Below, piece after piece: positions 45,727 through 56,676 of a stretch of DNA of 64,000 nucleotides; positions within the stretch are counted from its first letter, which is position 1; each line of letters begins with the position of its first letter. The notes beneath the pieces were generated by a model. It was not told the DNA's origin. It made no database searches and saw nothing but the letters and a program-made list of their open reading frames with translations. Where the stretch lies: assembly GCA_947652115.1 (NCBI GenBank), contig OX393569.1, positions 3,543,080 through 3,607,079 on the forward strand. The letters are read 5' to 3'. The translations under genes were made by a program, and so were the position numbers. Source of the stretch: Blastomussa wellsi (Eukaryota > Cnidaria > Anthozoa > Scleractinia > Plerogyridae).

Positions 45727-48700
45727 TTATCGCCCTCCCTGGGAGCGTGAAGGTTCTACAAAGGTAACTTTGCTCTGGTCTGGCGTTTCTTCATCTTTGG
45801 TTGGTTCTTGCGTTAGTTTCTGCTGCCTTTCCTTTGCCAACTTGTTAACAAGTTGCAGTCTCTCCTGAAACACGAAGGGGTAAAATAAGCTCCCATTCAA
45901 CTGTGATATATCACATAGCCTGCAGAGTCAGCCGTCTCCTCGCTTATAACATCAATTAAGCGATTCGTGAAATTGTCTAAAATAAATAAATAATAATAAT
46001 AATAATAAATAAATAATAATAATTCGTGAAATTGTCTATAATAAACAAACCCCCTTCACCACCCTGAAGACGTACAACAGGAGAAGAGAGACCATCGTTT
46101 ACAATGCTGTAGAAACTTACCCTGAAAATTCTTTCGCTTTCAGCCAGTTTTTGATTTCTTGTCCTCGACTGAAAGAAAGAAAAGCGAGTAACAGTTATAT
46201 GAGTTTATCATGTCAACGAGGAGGGAGAACTGAATGCAAAAACAGTGAGGCATAATGGGTGTTACGCTTCTCAGAAAACACCAAAACGAAACCAATCTGG
46301 GCATGACACAAGCTTTATTCATATCCTCCCACACAGAGGTTCTTGTCACGCAAACTTTCCCCCTCCTTGGGAGGAAAGATTGCGTGAAGAGGAAAAGAAC
46401 GCCCGCAATGGAGGTTAAAGCTGTAGACAGATAAAGGGCCATAACGATTTAAGATTCCTACTTAAAATGCATCCAAACCACTAACACAATATGACTCGCA
46501 CACACACGTTTTCCCGCGCTTTATGTCGGCTACGTGTAATTAATTCGAGTTTTGATTGGTTCACTGGATTATCTCCGTCCTTGTGATTGGCCAAAGCAAT
46601 TACTTCGGTTTTGGTTTTTCCGACACTCAATTGAAACTCACTCTAAACGACCTCACCTTTGTAATTACAAATCCCACAGCCACAAGGTGGACGATAAGAA
46701 AGCAGCCAATACCAACAAAAATACAAATGAGATCAAAATATTTTTGTGTATCAGGATCTGGAATGGCAGCGGCAACTGCATTTTCAATTGCCATGCAGCA
46801 CAAGAACACAAGGCCAGACAAAACATACTTGTCCTTAAAGAAAGGAAAACAACAAAGCGTTACAAACACATGGTGACAATAATGATTGTGACTGCGATAT
46901 AATCCCGAGGAAATCAAATTGACAGAGTTCTGATTCTGTTTATGGCTCCACTGCTTACAATCTGGTAAAAAGTAGATTGTCAGAGTCGCAAGCAAAAAGG
47001 AAGAACTCGGAGTGCCTGAAACTAGCAATGCAAGTGATTTATTCTTCCGCTTTTAGTGAGAACAACAATGTTATTCTCACTAGAAGAAAATGGAAACCTT
47101 GTTTCTTGACTCTGATTCTGTCGAGCTTATGACTCCGATTTTCGATCTTCACAAGGTCATATGTGTTCTTACGACTGCGCTTTATACAACTCCAACCCCA
47201 TCGCTAGTGAAGAACAGGCTTAAGGCTACAATACCTGTCACTTTTTTCTTTGTTTTTGAGCTATTGTTTTTCTGTTTTACATTGTTTGAAGCTTCTTTTG
47301 TTTCTTGTTTGTTTGTAATAGCCACCTTAAATTTTCATAAATGATGGCTCTGAACCCCATGTGCAGAATTTTTTGAAACTTTCTTGCTGCTCGAAATTTA
47401 ATAATAAAACATATGGGTCACTGAGCTCGTTTTTGAGTTGTTGTGTATTTAGAAGGTTACACTGTTGCTATGGTGACTTATAATGACAATAAAAGTATCA
47501 CAACTTGTTTACCAGTGAACAGGCATCTGTTTGATACCATAATTGTAACCTCAACTGAAAAAAGATTCATAGAATTGAAGTTGAGGTGCTGAGAAATGGA
47601 GGAAACAGTAAGCCCCCACCAACTCACCAGTAATGTCAAGTATGATATCGTAGGTAAGCTCTGTGATACAACAAACTTGAAAGCAACTGCTGTCAATAGT
47701 AGAGTTAGGGTGACACTAAGTCGATCAGATGGTGAGGAGATTTCCACAGAAAATGAACAAAATGATAGGATATCAATAAGGAACTGCAAAAGATACAAAC
47801 AACAGACACCATATATTAGTATAAAGAAATAATCTTCGCACCAGAAAGACTTAAGACTAAGTGAAACAAAGTCAAAATAATCTGTCACAAGGGGAGAAGC
47901 TGTCCGAACATCTGCCAGTAGAACACTAGCATCATACCCTGTCAGAAACCCTAATATTCACCAATAAAAGGTAGGTAAAGTCTGCATACGAGCAGGCTGG
48001 AACTTTTCCCGGTTCCGTAGCATGAAGTGACAGAGAGTATATCTACTAAAAACTGGATGGGATGCTAGCCAATCGCAGGGTTACCCCCCAAGTAGTATAT
48101 TCACTGTTACCTATTTATACACCTGGGTGAAAAGAGGTACTGTGAGAGTAAAGTGTCTTGCCCAAGAACACAACACAGTTCCCTGGACAGAGCTCAAAAC
48201 CCAGACCGTCTGATCCAGAGTCCATTGCGCTAACCGTTAGGCCACCATGCCTCCCACAACATTCACCAGTACCCACAAATATATTGGATATCCTTCAGAA
48301 TTGAGAGGAACCAAGAGAGAAAAGTGTGACGTAAAGTATAGGAAATAAGTCTTGCCCAAGACGACTACATAGTGACTCTGCAGGGTTGAATATAGCAGTT
48401 CTAACGACTGATAAAGGTTAAAATTCCCTTTGGTAAAAAAAACTAGAAGTGAATTACCCATGTTCAAAATCAGTCACCAGAGATGGATTTGACTTCCATG
48501 TTTAAATCCTTGTTGCAGCCCAGTTCAAGTTCTACTACCTTGGGTTACCCAAACAATTGCACATTCCCACTTTTTTCTATATGAATGCTGCTATATGTTT
48601 GTGAATTAAATGCATATCAAATTATCTAAATTGGGTTGCGACAACTTGGATGTACACGTGTTAGCAAGATTCTTTTATTGGTACCCTGAAGTCTCTTTGT

Positions 48701-51700
48701 AGGATGTGTCTCTAAAGAGTGTTTTAGTCTGTGTACCGACCTAATGGCCCATCAGGCTGTCGCTTATCCCCATTGGCGTACGGGAAACTTTTTGCCAGGG
48801 AGGGGGGGGGATGCAGTGAACTATTTGCCCAAAAAAATCTCCCATGTTGCCTTGCCCAAATTTCCTTTTGTTGCCCAAAAAATCTGATTTGCCCAAGTGA
48901 TTAGCCATAGATACTGTAGTTCTACTCCCCACTGGACTGGAATATTGCTAGTCCAATGCAGGGCTACCCCTAGTACCAAATTTGCCAGTATCCATAATTA
49001 TACACCTGGGTGTAGAGAGGCAGCATGAGAGTAAAGTGTATTGCCTTAAAGGCAAAAAAAAAAACAGTTCCCAGCTAGGACTCAAGTCTGGACTGCCCAC
49101 CATGCGTCCCACATTTCTAAAGAATAATTGTACAGTAGCAAAATAAAAAGGAAAATTTTTCTGTTCTATGTTTTCTTACTATAACCATGGCGATGTTCCA
49201 TAGATAGTAGCCATTCTTCCTTTTCACATGGCACTTTATATGATAGAGTGGATAGTCATTGACACTGCTTCCTTCTGATGGCACAGTACTTGTTGCTTCG
49301 GTGACCACATGCCGGCATAAGTGCCACTCTTGGTCAGCAGTGAAGGTTTCTGGGCGAAGAGTGTCCACCCTTCGCAAGTCTTTTTTAAATTCCACTAACT
49401 TGTCTGTCCAGTCAGACATGAGTGTTATGGTTAATTGCTGCAGAAACAACAGATTATTACATCAATCGACCAACCAACTGAGGAGAATCATGACCAAACT
49501 GGTGCACAATAAGCCTAAGGTCTGTATTTACGAAGTCCTCAAGATTCTCCTATACAGACCAAATAAGCTCTGTTAATAAGACGTTTATTATCTGGGAAGA
49601 CACACCCTATATTCACTTAATGAAGCTAGTTTGTACTTGCTGACATTTTGCTTAGGAATGGCAATGAGCTGGACTAAAATTTGACGTTTTTGGGTCTTTT
49701 GTTAAAGTGCCTATGAAGGAAAAAATAAGAAGCTTATTTGAAAGCCCTTTTAAAATGAGGACGAATGGTGTTTTCTTTTTTCTAATATCTTTTTGTGTTA
49801 TACAAATTAGACAACTGATGATGTCATTTAAAAAAGTGGTTACAAAATGAAGAATATCTTGGTCTAGATGGGACAATGTAGGCCATGGTCAGTATTGATT
49901 TTAGCCAATCAAATTAGTGAATTTGGTAATTCCTAATCCTTGTGAGACACAGACATATAAATTATAACCTCTTATTAAAGGAAATGGAAATGGAAATGGC
50001 CCATGCGGCAAAATCCCGACCAAGAAAGAACCAATCAAAATGTCTAAGATATACCTCAAGACTACCTTGCCATATCATATTTAACTAGATTGTTACGGTA
50101 TTTTAAGCGAGGAATTTTAACTAGATTGTAACGGTATTTTAAGTGGGGAATTTTAACTAGATTGTTACGGTATTTTAAGTGGGGAATTTCAACTTGTAAA
50201 ACTCAGGCATCTATTACTTTTATGGCATATTTTAATCAAGCCTATTTTTTCAGGCTTTCTTTACTCAACCGTTTAAGTGGTCATCTCTCATTTGTAAATA
50301 AAAGGCAAGAGAAAGGCAAACTTTAAGCAAACAGATTAAAATGGACACAAAACCTGATGATCCAAGGGAAAATCCCACAGCTCCAAGTTTTCACGGAAAC
50401 TCCCTTTGACTCTGTAGCTTTCCATAGCAAATGGTATCTCATTTCTATCTTCATAAAATAATGTATGATTCTTCTCCATCTTTTCAATTTCCAAAGCATT
50501 GAAAAACACGATCCTAGGGTGCCATTCATTGTGCCACTTTATTTCCTAGAAAACAATAAATCAATAACCTAAACTTACAGCATTTTTAATATACATTAGA
50601 TAACAACAAAACAGTCAACTTACAGATTAAAAGTATGCTTAATCTAAATTTACACAGTTGATTTATAAACTTACATGAACAGATACTCACCGGTACTCAT
50701 TCATACACCTGGGTGAAGAGAGGCACTGTGAAAGTAAAGTGTCTTGCCCAAGAACACAATGCAGTGTCCCGGCAACCGCTCAAACTCGGACTGTCTGATC
50801 CAGAGTCCAGCGCACAAACCATTGGGCCACCATGCCTCCCACAAGTGTAAGTACCTGCCCCCCAAAATCATTTAACAAATTATAACTGCAGACCCACCTC
50901 TGTTGGACTTCTGCCCTGCAGCTGTGGCTCTTGCCAAGTCGCAGAAAGATAAAAATCACATTTAAACTGCTGACCAACTGTATCAATGTCACCAACAGAT
51001 ATGATGCTGGTTCTTATCTCCACCGTGACCTGATTAAACATAACAAATAAATGTGATGTTTTCTGCACTTGACTGACTGAAGCTGCTACAATCAGTCCCT
51101 TCAATTTTCTCCTAGTCTATCTAGCATAAAGCAGTGTCTTGCCCAACACAGTGCTTCGACCAGTTCTTGAACTCAGACCATCCGATCTGGAGTTCAGCGC
51201 ACTAACCATAACACCTCCTCGCAAGTTTTTCCTTAAATCATTGGAATGAAGGAGATCAGTCTTCAAAAACTCAAAACAAAGACAGCTGCATGTACACTGT
51301 ATGTAGTTCACTGAATTGCAGCTTTGCAAATAAAGTTGCAAAATTAATTGTTTAAATGATTAAATTCAATGATTACTAATGGCAGCTGGACTGAGTGGAG
51401 TGTAATTCAGGTGGTAATCCGGTGAGTAATTTCCACAAAGTACAAAGTATTCTGGACTTCCCCCAGGCCCGCATACCCCACTCCCAGCCCACCCCGGGAG
51501 GACTTGACCCATGTTTGAGTATAGGGGTGCTGCTGGGGGTTTGAAGCCCTGACCTTGATATTTTCAGACCCGGGGGGGGGGTACTCCCCTATAAAAATGA
51601 CGGGGGTGCTCGTCGTACCTTTTAGGGGGTAAAATTTGTGAATTGGTACCGCTTAGGGTGCAAAAATCTAAAATGACCGCCGCTTAAGATGTTGTGGTAC

Positions 51701-53225
51701 CTTTTAGGGGCCTTCCGTATAGGCCCGCATTTGTTTTACAAAAGAAAAATAAGAAAAATAATTTCTAATTAATGTTCTTAAAAAGCGTGTTTATCACTAT
51801 AAAAATTGCCAGATCCAGTTAATTTATTACTTCAGAAATGGTACCTTTTAGGGGTAAAAATTACTCTGAGCCACGCCCACAAAATGAGATTCTGGTACCT
51901 TTTAGGGGTGTTTTCGAAAATTTCCGACGAGCACCCCCGTCATTTTCATACGGGAGTACCCCCCCCCCCCCCGGGTTTTCAGATTGCTCAAAACCAGATT
52001 GCTCAAAACTTGACAAGAGTCTTGCTTGTTGCGGTATTTTTCACGACACCACATGATTCAAATGTAGATACAGAGATTAAAGAGTAAAGATGGGCGAGTC
52101 TCCGATGGCAAATTTGGCGCGAAAGTTCTTGAAAACGGAACTAAAGCTGTGATTGGCTAATATCGGTAAAAGAATGTGCTTTGTTTGTCAGCATTCGTTT
52201 CTTTGGGAGGAACGTTACGTGACATCCCAAAAAACGGCTGCGAAGGTGACTATGACCTAGACAGACTAGCTTGAAATTATATACTCTGTTAAAGACTGAG
52301 GAATCCAAAACCATAACCTATTCAGCGGCATGTCCCTGTATAGTCCTTATACTGGAGTACCCCCACCCCACAGTACACCAAAGCTGGAGCTCGTTTAAAC
52401 GTGACTGTACATTTCAGATCAAATTGGAATTTAGAAATGTCGGTTTTTGAGGAGTGGAGAAAACTGGAGTACCCAGTACCCTCTTGGAGCAAGGCTGAGA
52501 ACCAACAAAAAACTTTGTTGAGTTTTTTGGTAGCACCAAAGAAAATTTGTCAGCCAAGTGCAGGTGCTACCTTATTTAACAACTTTAAATTATCATTATT
52601 ATTATAACATTAATTATTGCAACGAGAAACTTAATTATGTTTAATTATGCTTATGGCTGATATAGAAACTTATTGTATATCTTACAAAATAATGAATCTT
52701 TTTTCTGTCAGCCTTGGATAAGGCAATCTTGTCAATTTTTATTATATTTACTCGGACTTTTAAAAAGGTATAGAACAGCTAAAGTTTAAGCTCAAAACGG
52801 TATTAATATTTCATAGCTCCAATAAGCTTAAGCTTATATAATTTCATAATTGCAGAATACCCTGCAAATGAGATCCACCTGGTCGGATGATGTACTCTAC
52901 ACCCTAAAATACAAAGTATGCTGCAGGATATTCTGCCGTTTAACCCAATCTGCCGCACATGAGAAAATTTTACCAAATTTTCCTTGCCATGTTCATAAAA
53001 GTTAAAGATACAATTGACTTTCCGAGGATAATTTACCTTCTCTTGGCAATTGAGGCGAAAATCACTCTTGCCATCTCCGTCTGGGTGAGTGTTGTCTTCG
53101 ATTTCTGTCAGAAGTTTCTTTACGTCTTCCAGGCGTGACAGAGAAGCTTCGATTCTTTCTAGTCTCGATAGAACGATAGAAAATCTGTCCTCTATCGGTT
53201 CTAGCAAAGAACCTACAGAACTCAT
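45727..53225 (-). CDS. Pentameric ligand-gated ion channel lacking the Cys-loop cysteine (8 exons)
   Basis: Minus-strand exons: 53225-53037, 51029-50898, 50545-50354, 49437-49186, 47783-47628, 46833-46657, 46168-46121, 45864-45727. All introns are phase 0, giving 427 residues. The ligand-binding domain shows SATWQEPQL, WHNEWHPRIVFFNALE, LELWDFPLDHQ and then QLTITLMSDWT. The Cys that normally follows the FPxDxQ motif is absent. M1 is YYLWNIAM/FLIDILSFCSF. M2 is DRLSVTLTLLLTAVAFKF, with Asp at -1' and Leu at 9'. M3 begins SYLTLLDKYVLSGLVF, then a loop of about seven residues (PDPDTQK) and M4 YFDLICIFVGIGCFLIVHLV. A basic, charged C-terminal tail follows. The missing Cys and tiny M3-M4 loop resemble prokaryotic GLIC/ELIC. 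Exon 1 (MSSVGSLLEPIEDRF...) looks like a coiled coil, not a signal peptide, so the true 5' end is less certain. Cation selectivity is only suggested by the acidic -1'. Confidence 0.85.
45985..46022. repeat. AATA/ATA microsatellite
   Basis: Runs of AAATAA and AATAAT in the last intron of the channel gene, flanked on both sides by ATTCGTGAAATTGTCTA, a local 17-bp direct repeat. Confidence 0.7.
46485..46640. repeat. Dispersed AATTACTT repeat, second copy
   Basis: It shares GACTCGCACACACACGTTTT, the GTAATTAATTCGAGTTTTGA block and CAATTACTTCGGTTTTGGTT with 16455-16610. It abuts the 3' end of channel exon 6. Confidence 0.5.
48055..48257 (-). repeat. tRNA-derived SINE copy
   Basis: On the minus strand: GGGAGGCATGGTGGCCTAAC head with A-box, GTTCTTGGGCAAGACACTTT body and CACCCAGGTGTATAAATAGG. 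One of four same-strand copies within the channel gene (others at 48921, 50690 and 51118). Confidence 0.7.
48771..48900. repeat. Repeat with GTACGGGAAA, poly-G and GCAGTGAAC...TTTGCCCAAA
   Basis: The order GTACGGGAAA, poly-G, GCAGTGAACTATTTGCCCAA matches 56477-56535. TTGCCCAA is reiterated downstream. It is a dispersed repeat, class unknown. Confidence 0.5.
48921..49112 (-). repeat. tRNA-derived SINE copy, diverged
   Basis: It holds the same body words (TACACCTGGGTGTAGAGAGG, GAGTAAAGTGTATTGCC) read on the minus strand. The A-rich interruption at ~49056 and damaged head show decay. Confidence 0.6.
50081..50195. repeat. 36-bp minisatellite, ~3 copies
   Basis: TTAACTAGATTGTTACGGTA followed by TTTTAAGTGGGGAATT recurs at 50081, 50117 and 50153, an exact 36-bp period. 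It lies in the intron between channel exons 3 and 4. Confidence 0.8.
50690..50843 (-). repeat. tRNA-derived SINE copy
   Basis: On the minus strand it reads GGGAGGCATGGTGGCCCAAT at the head and GTGTTCTTGGGCAAGACACT in the body, and stops near CACCCAGGTGTATGAATGAG. It lacks the 3' half. Confidence 0.65.
51118..51232 (-). repeat. tRNA-derived SINE fragment
   Basis: It contains GTGTTGGGCAAGACACTGCT and the head with GTTAGTGCGCTGAACTCCAG on the minus strand. Short and diverged. It lies in the first intron of the channel gene, ~90 bp beyond the acceptor of exon 2. Confidence 0.55.
51569..51975. mobile_element. MITE with homopolymer G/C termini and 8-bp duplication
   Basis: The left end is CCCGGGGGGGGGGTACTCCC with CGGGGGTGCTCGTCG further in. 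The right end is the inverse, with CGACGAGCACCCCCGTCATT and a poly-C tract. TTTTCAGA is duplicated at 51561-51568 and 51976-51983. The 8-bp duplication suggests a hAT-like superfamily. The word GGTACCTTTTAGGGG repeats internally. No coding. Confidence 0.78.
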
Positions 53226-54688
53226 GTCGATATTAACTGCAGGATAAACTGTGAACAAATACTTCCAATCATCCGCGTTCCTGTGACAACAACATAACTG
53301 AGCGGGAGCGGAAGACTGGACTGAGCGAGAAATGTAGGCAAGTGTTGCGTACGTACGAAGTCGGATTGGGGCGGGTAAGATAGTCTTTCCTCGCTGATCT
53401 CGAGTTTTTAGGCCTTTTTCTTTATATTCTTAATTTTACTGATATCCAATGCTCCTGAAAATTTTTCGGTCCAGTTTTCTACATAACTTGTCAATCTACG
53501 AGCGCCTCTTGTTCAAACTGCTGCTTCTGCAAACGTATTTTTCATATCAAGTTCTGTGCATTCCGGGCATTTGAACAAAAAATCTCAGCTCAGTTCAAAT
53601 CCCCCACCTATTCCCGCACTCCCCCTCCCCCTGCGGGATTTACATTGATAGGTGCATAAGGAATCTGAGAAGCCAGTGAGGAGTAATCAAAAGTCGATCA
53701 AAAGGGCATTCTTTGTGATATTTGTAACTTTTGGTTCCATATTCGCTGTATTGGAATGGATGACAAGATATATTACTCGCTCGCCTCTTCAGACGAGAAC
53801 TGAACCTGCTTTGGTCGTGCTTTTGCCTGCAACATCTCTGACTCGTATTTTGAATCAGCATCTACGCACGAGAACAGTGTGCCCATGCGGCCAGCTTATC
53901 TTCATTCTCTTTTTCTAAGGATTCATTTGGAGTTCCTGCAGACTCTTCTCTGATAGGCTGGGGTTTCCTCCTAGAATGGTGCTGCGGTGGTTTTTGAGGA
54001 TTCTTTCCCTTTTCAACACATTTTTGTGTAAATATTTTGTTGTTGTTGTTGTTGAAATAAAGCTTAATATAGTACTAAATTACGATTGAAAAAACAACAG
54101 GTGGGTCGCCACGAAGCTCTTCGGAACGTCTCATAGGATTGGCTGGGAAAATTATATACAAACAATACTAAAACATGGAGCTTCGTGATATGAAGACCCA
54201 AGGTCGTTATGTGCCAAAAGGTTTGTTATAAACAATCTATATACACACTCTACACAAAGTTTATGAGAGTATTGCAGTACCACAGCCCAAAATCAGGTTC
54301 TGCTGTATGGTTTTAAAGTTATTTCATTTTCATATATAGAAGAATAGTATTATCGATTTTAATTGATTAATTAGACTGCAAGATTTTCTTACGGTTTTTA
54401 TAAAAACTAATTCTACAGTTTTTACAGGACTAATTACCACACCTTCATAATAGCAGAACCAAAAATAAATCACAGCTTAGAAACAACTTCTAAAAAGTAT
54501 AAAGTCGTAAAATTATCACCGATTGCAATTTCGGGTGCAGGTATACCCTTCACTGTAAATATATTGGAAATAACAGGTTGCAGCGGTTACTTACAGTTCA
54601 ACAAACGAAAAACCAAACAGCAACACAGATCGCCATTGACAAAGTTATTTTTGCATAAAACAGGGTTTTTTAATTAGCCGATGGCAAT
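53226..54688. other. Intergenic, no gene recognised
   Basis: It includes the presumed 5' region of the channel gene, with a possible upstream acceptor TTATCCTGCAG just before the first coding exon (~53243). Frames at 53640-53918 on both strands overlap each other and have no domain. No supported exon. Confidence 0.35.
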
Positions 54689-55066
54689 TCACTTCCCTGT
54701 GGATTTTTCACGGGATTCCCAGTCTGGTACGCGTGCCTGACACAGAGGTCTCGCTTCATTTACCAACATCTGCGCACTGCAATCACTCTCTGTATTGAGT
54801 GGCTGAGTCATGTACCGGTAAGGGCCGATAAATCCAGCAAACAGTTCGTGCACTGGAGGAACTTCACTGGACGCCTTGCTGTCAAACGCATTGGAGACCT
54901 CCGCGCTGTATGAGAAGGACACTGTTATTGGAATCCTTCCAGTCAAAGCCTGTTGTTGCTGGTGTGTGTATAAGAACACGGCACGAGAATAATTAAATAC
55001 GGACAAAATAGCGTTCAGCTCAAATCTGGTTTCACCGGACGCTCTTCTTTTGTGTTGCCGTTCCAT
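54689..55066 (-). CDS. Hypothetical protein, 125 codons, possible single exon
   Basis: This ATG-initiated frame (MERQHKRRASGETRFELNAI, then LSVFNYSRAVFLYTHQQQQA, continuing PITVSFSYSAEVSNAFDSK) has a mixed, protein-like composition unlike the AT-rich flanks. No family is recognised. There is no signal peptide and no clear membrane segment. It may be a complete small gene, or one exon of a larger minus-strand gene whose other exons I cannot see. Confidence 0.4.
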   Translation of the reverse strand: MERQHKRRASGETRFELNAILSVFNYSRAVFLYTHQQQQALTGRIPITVSFSYSAEVSNAFDSKASSEVPPVHELFAGFIGPYRYMTQPLNTESDCSAQMLVNEARPLCQARVPDWESREKSTGK

Positions 55067-55461
55067 TATCACACTGAAGGTTGAGCACACACTTAAGCTG
55101 AAGTGTTTGAAATGTAGTTAGCCCTTCCACACGAAAAACCTAGAAATCATTGTTTCTTCGTGCATGGAGAAAACCGTTTCTTTTAGAAGATCAACATCGT
55201 ATGATTCTAATGCGTCTGACGCGATAGAAAACTCTTTCCGCGCGCGCCCGTTTATACCGACCGTAACCTGTGCTAAACTTAACAATTTCCAACATTTATT
55301 TTCAACGGTCTATTATCTTTTATTATCCAACTGCCCTTCGTAGAGTACAAATAACGCCCAAAACGAGTACAAATATCACGCGGTATTTGTACTCCAAAGG
55401 ACCGGTTAGACAGGTTTTCGTGCAACGCGCAAGCGACGAATTGGATTGAGGTTACGAAAAA

Positions 55462-55706
55462 ATGGCGGACAATTTAAAAATTATTTTTCTGACGACGAAG
55501 AGTCGGAATGGCTGGCGAATATTGATCCAAGTTTATTAAGTAAATCGAACGAACAAAAGCAGTTATATAACAGTGAAATTCCATCATTTATTGACGAAAA
55601 TAGAAACAGCAACACCACAAAGACGACGAAAACTGACCGTCATGTTTGGACTCGGTGGTGCAACTCCATAAACAAGAGAAGGCTAATAAGATTTAGTATA
55701 TTCTAA
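55462..55706 (+). pseudogene. N-terminal fragment of a Crypton-like recombinase (tentative)
   Basis: An ATG (55462) opens MADNLKIIF and is followed, one base out of frame, by SDDEESEWLANIDPSLLSKS and SFIDENRNSNTTKTTKTDRH, then VWTRWCNSIN. 'ENxNxxTxKxTxxDxxxxxxW' preceded by an acidic stretch resembles the start of coral Crypton/DUF3504 recombinases. The frame then ends (RFSIF). It is a frameshifted, truncated fragment. The family call is weak. Confidence 0.35.
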
Positions 55707-55973
55707 GCTCCGACTATTGCATTTCTAGCTTTTTGATTGGCTAAAAACCTCCGACTATGAGCAAATAGTTTTACGTCATATGCGCCTCGTTGACTATTCG
55801 CTCATAAAAAACTCGGGCTCTTAGTCTAATTGTTAATTTGTTTGCAGCGACAGGAGGTCATCTGAAAAATGAGGGCGTTTGCCGTTCACTGGTTAATTTC
55901 ATTTCGGGGAATAAGCAAAGAAGCACATTTACCGTTAAACGGCTTATAAAGCTTCAAAATTAATAAATAAATT

Positions 55974-56064
55974 AGATAATTTGGTTTTATCAACTGGGTT
56001 GATAATGTGAATTAGCCACCATAAAGAGATTCGAGAGCTGACGTTTCGAGCGTTAGCCCTTCGT

Positions 56065-56095
<31 letters not shown>

Positions 56096-56104
56096 TATCC
56101 CCTC
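55974..56104 (-). mobile_element. Foldback family A copy 5: unit-length, non-foldback form, 13-bp duplication
   Basis: The direct repeat TAATAAATAAATT is at 55961-55973 and 56105-56117, exactly 13 bp. On the minus strand it reads GAGGGGATAAGTTTCTAAAG, GTGGTGCTGCGTTGGACGAA, GGGCTAACGCTCGAAACGTC and on to CCAAATTATCT. It has one arm only, so it appears to be the 131-bp monomer from which the inverted forms derive. The hammerhead-like core spans ~56065-56044. Confidence 0.87.
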
Positions 56105-56397
56105 TAATAAATAAATTGGTGAGCGCGCGTACAAGGCTGCAAGTTTCAAGACTTATAATTCCGCACACGATTTCGCTGAAGCGTGAACTTTAATACTATT
56201 TTTGATATGTACAGAGATAATTGGAAATCATTATTTGAAGTAAATATATTAAAACAATTAGATTATTCGCTCTCGAATTTTTCGTCTTTGGGGATCTTGG
56301 ATGTACGTGTGGGATTTGGCGCCAACGCTATTTCACCACAACCTATTTTCGACCAATCGATTATTATCGTGATACGGAAGACGAACTCTCACATAGG

Positions 56398-56471
56398 CAT
56401 TATAATTTGGTTTTATCAACTGGGTTGATAATGTCAATTGGCCACCGTAAAGAGATTCAAGAGCTGACGTT
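56398..56471 (+). mobile_element. Foldback family A copy 6, truncated at the hammerhead core
   Basis: It holds one arm from TATAATTTGGTTTT to GAGCTGACGTT. TCACATAGG (9 bp) flanks it at 56389-56397 and 56472-56480. The truncation falls at the GAAA of the hammerhead-like core (minus strand). This copy has a shorter duplication than the others. Confidence 0.7.
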
Positions 56472-56476
56472 TCACA

Positions 56477-56535
56477 TAGGTGTACGGGAAATTGCCCCCT
56501 TGGGGGGGGGGGGCAGTGAACCATTTGCCCAAATA
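56477..56535. repeat. GTACGGGAAA-polyG-GCAGTGAAC repeat, second copy
   Basis: Matches 48771-48830. It lies directly between foldback copy 6 and the FKBP 5' region. Confidence 0.45.
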
Positions 56536-56676
56536 TTCCTGTTCTTCGCCATTTCAACTTTAGAAGAAAGAAACCTCCTCCTTGCTCGGGTGTTGCTTGG
56601 CGGAGATCGACGCCGAGAAGACCCTGGGAACAAGATCGTACCAGCAAAGACTGCTGGGACATACAATCTGGACAAA

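Noticed and set aside
47478..47627. Extension of the channel M3 exon past 47628 as open reading frame
   Set aside because: The consensus donor GTGAGT at 47627 and the perfect join SYLTLL/DKYVL to the next exon show that this is intron.
50081..50195. CRISPR-like array
   Set aside because: The three 36-bp units are contiguous with no spacers, in an intron of a eukaryotic gene. It is a minisatellite.
53640..53918. Possible membrane protein exon on the plus strand (FFVIFVTFGSIFAVLEW)
   Set aside because: A single hydrophobic stretch without splice sites or conserved motif, and the opposite strand is equally open.
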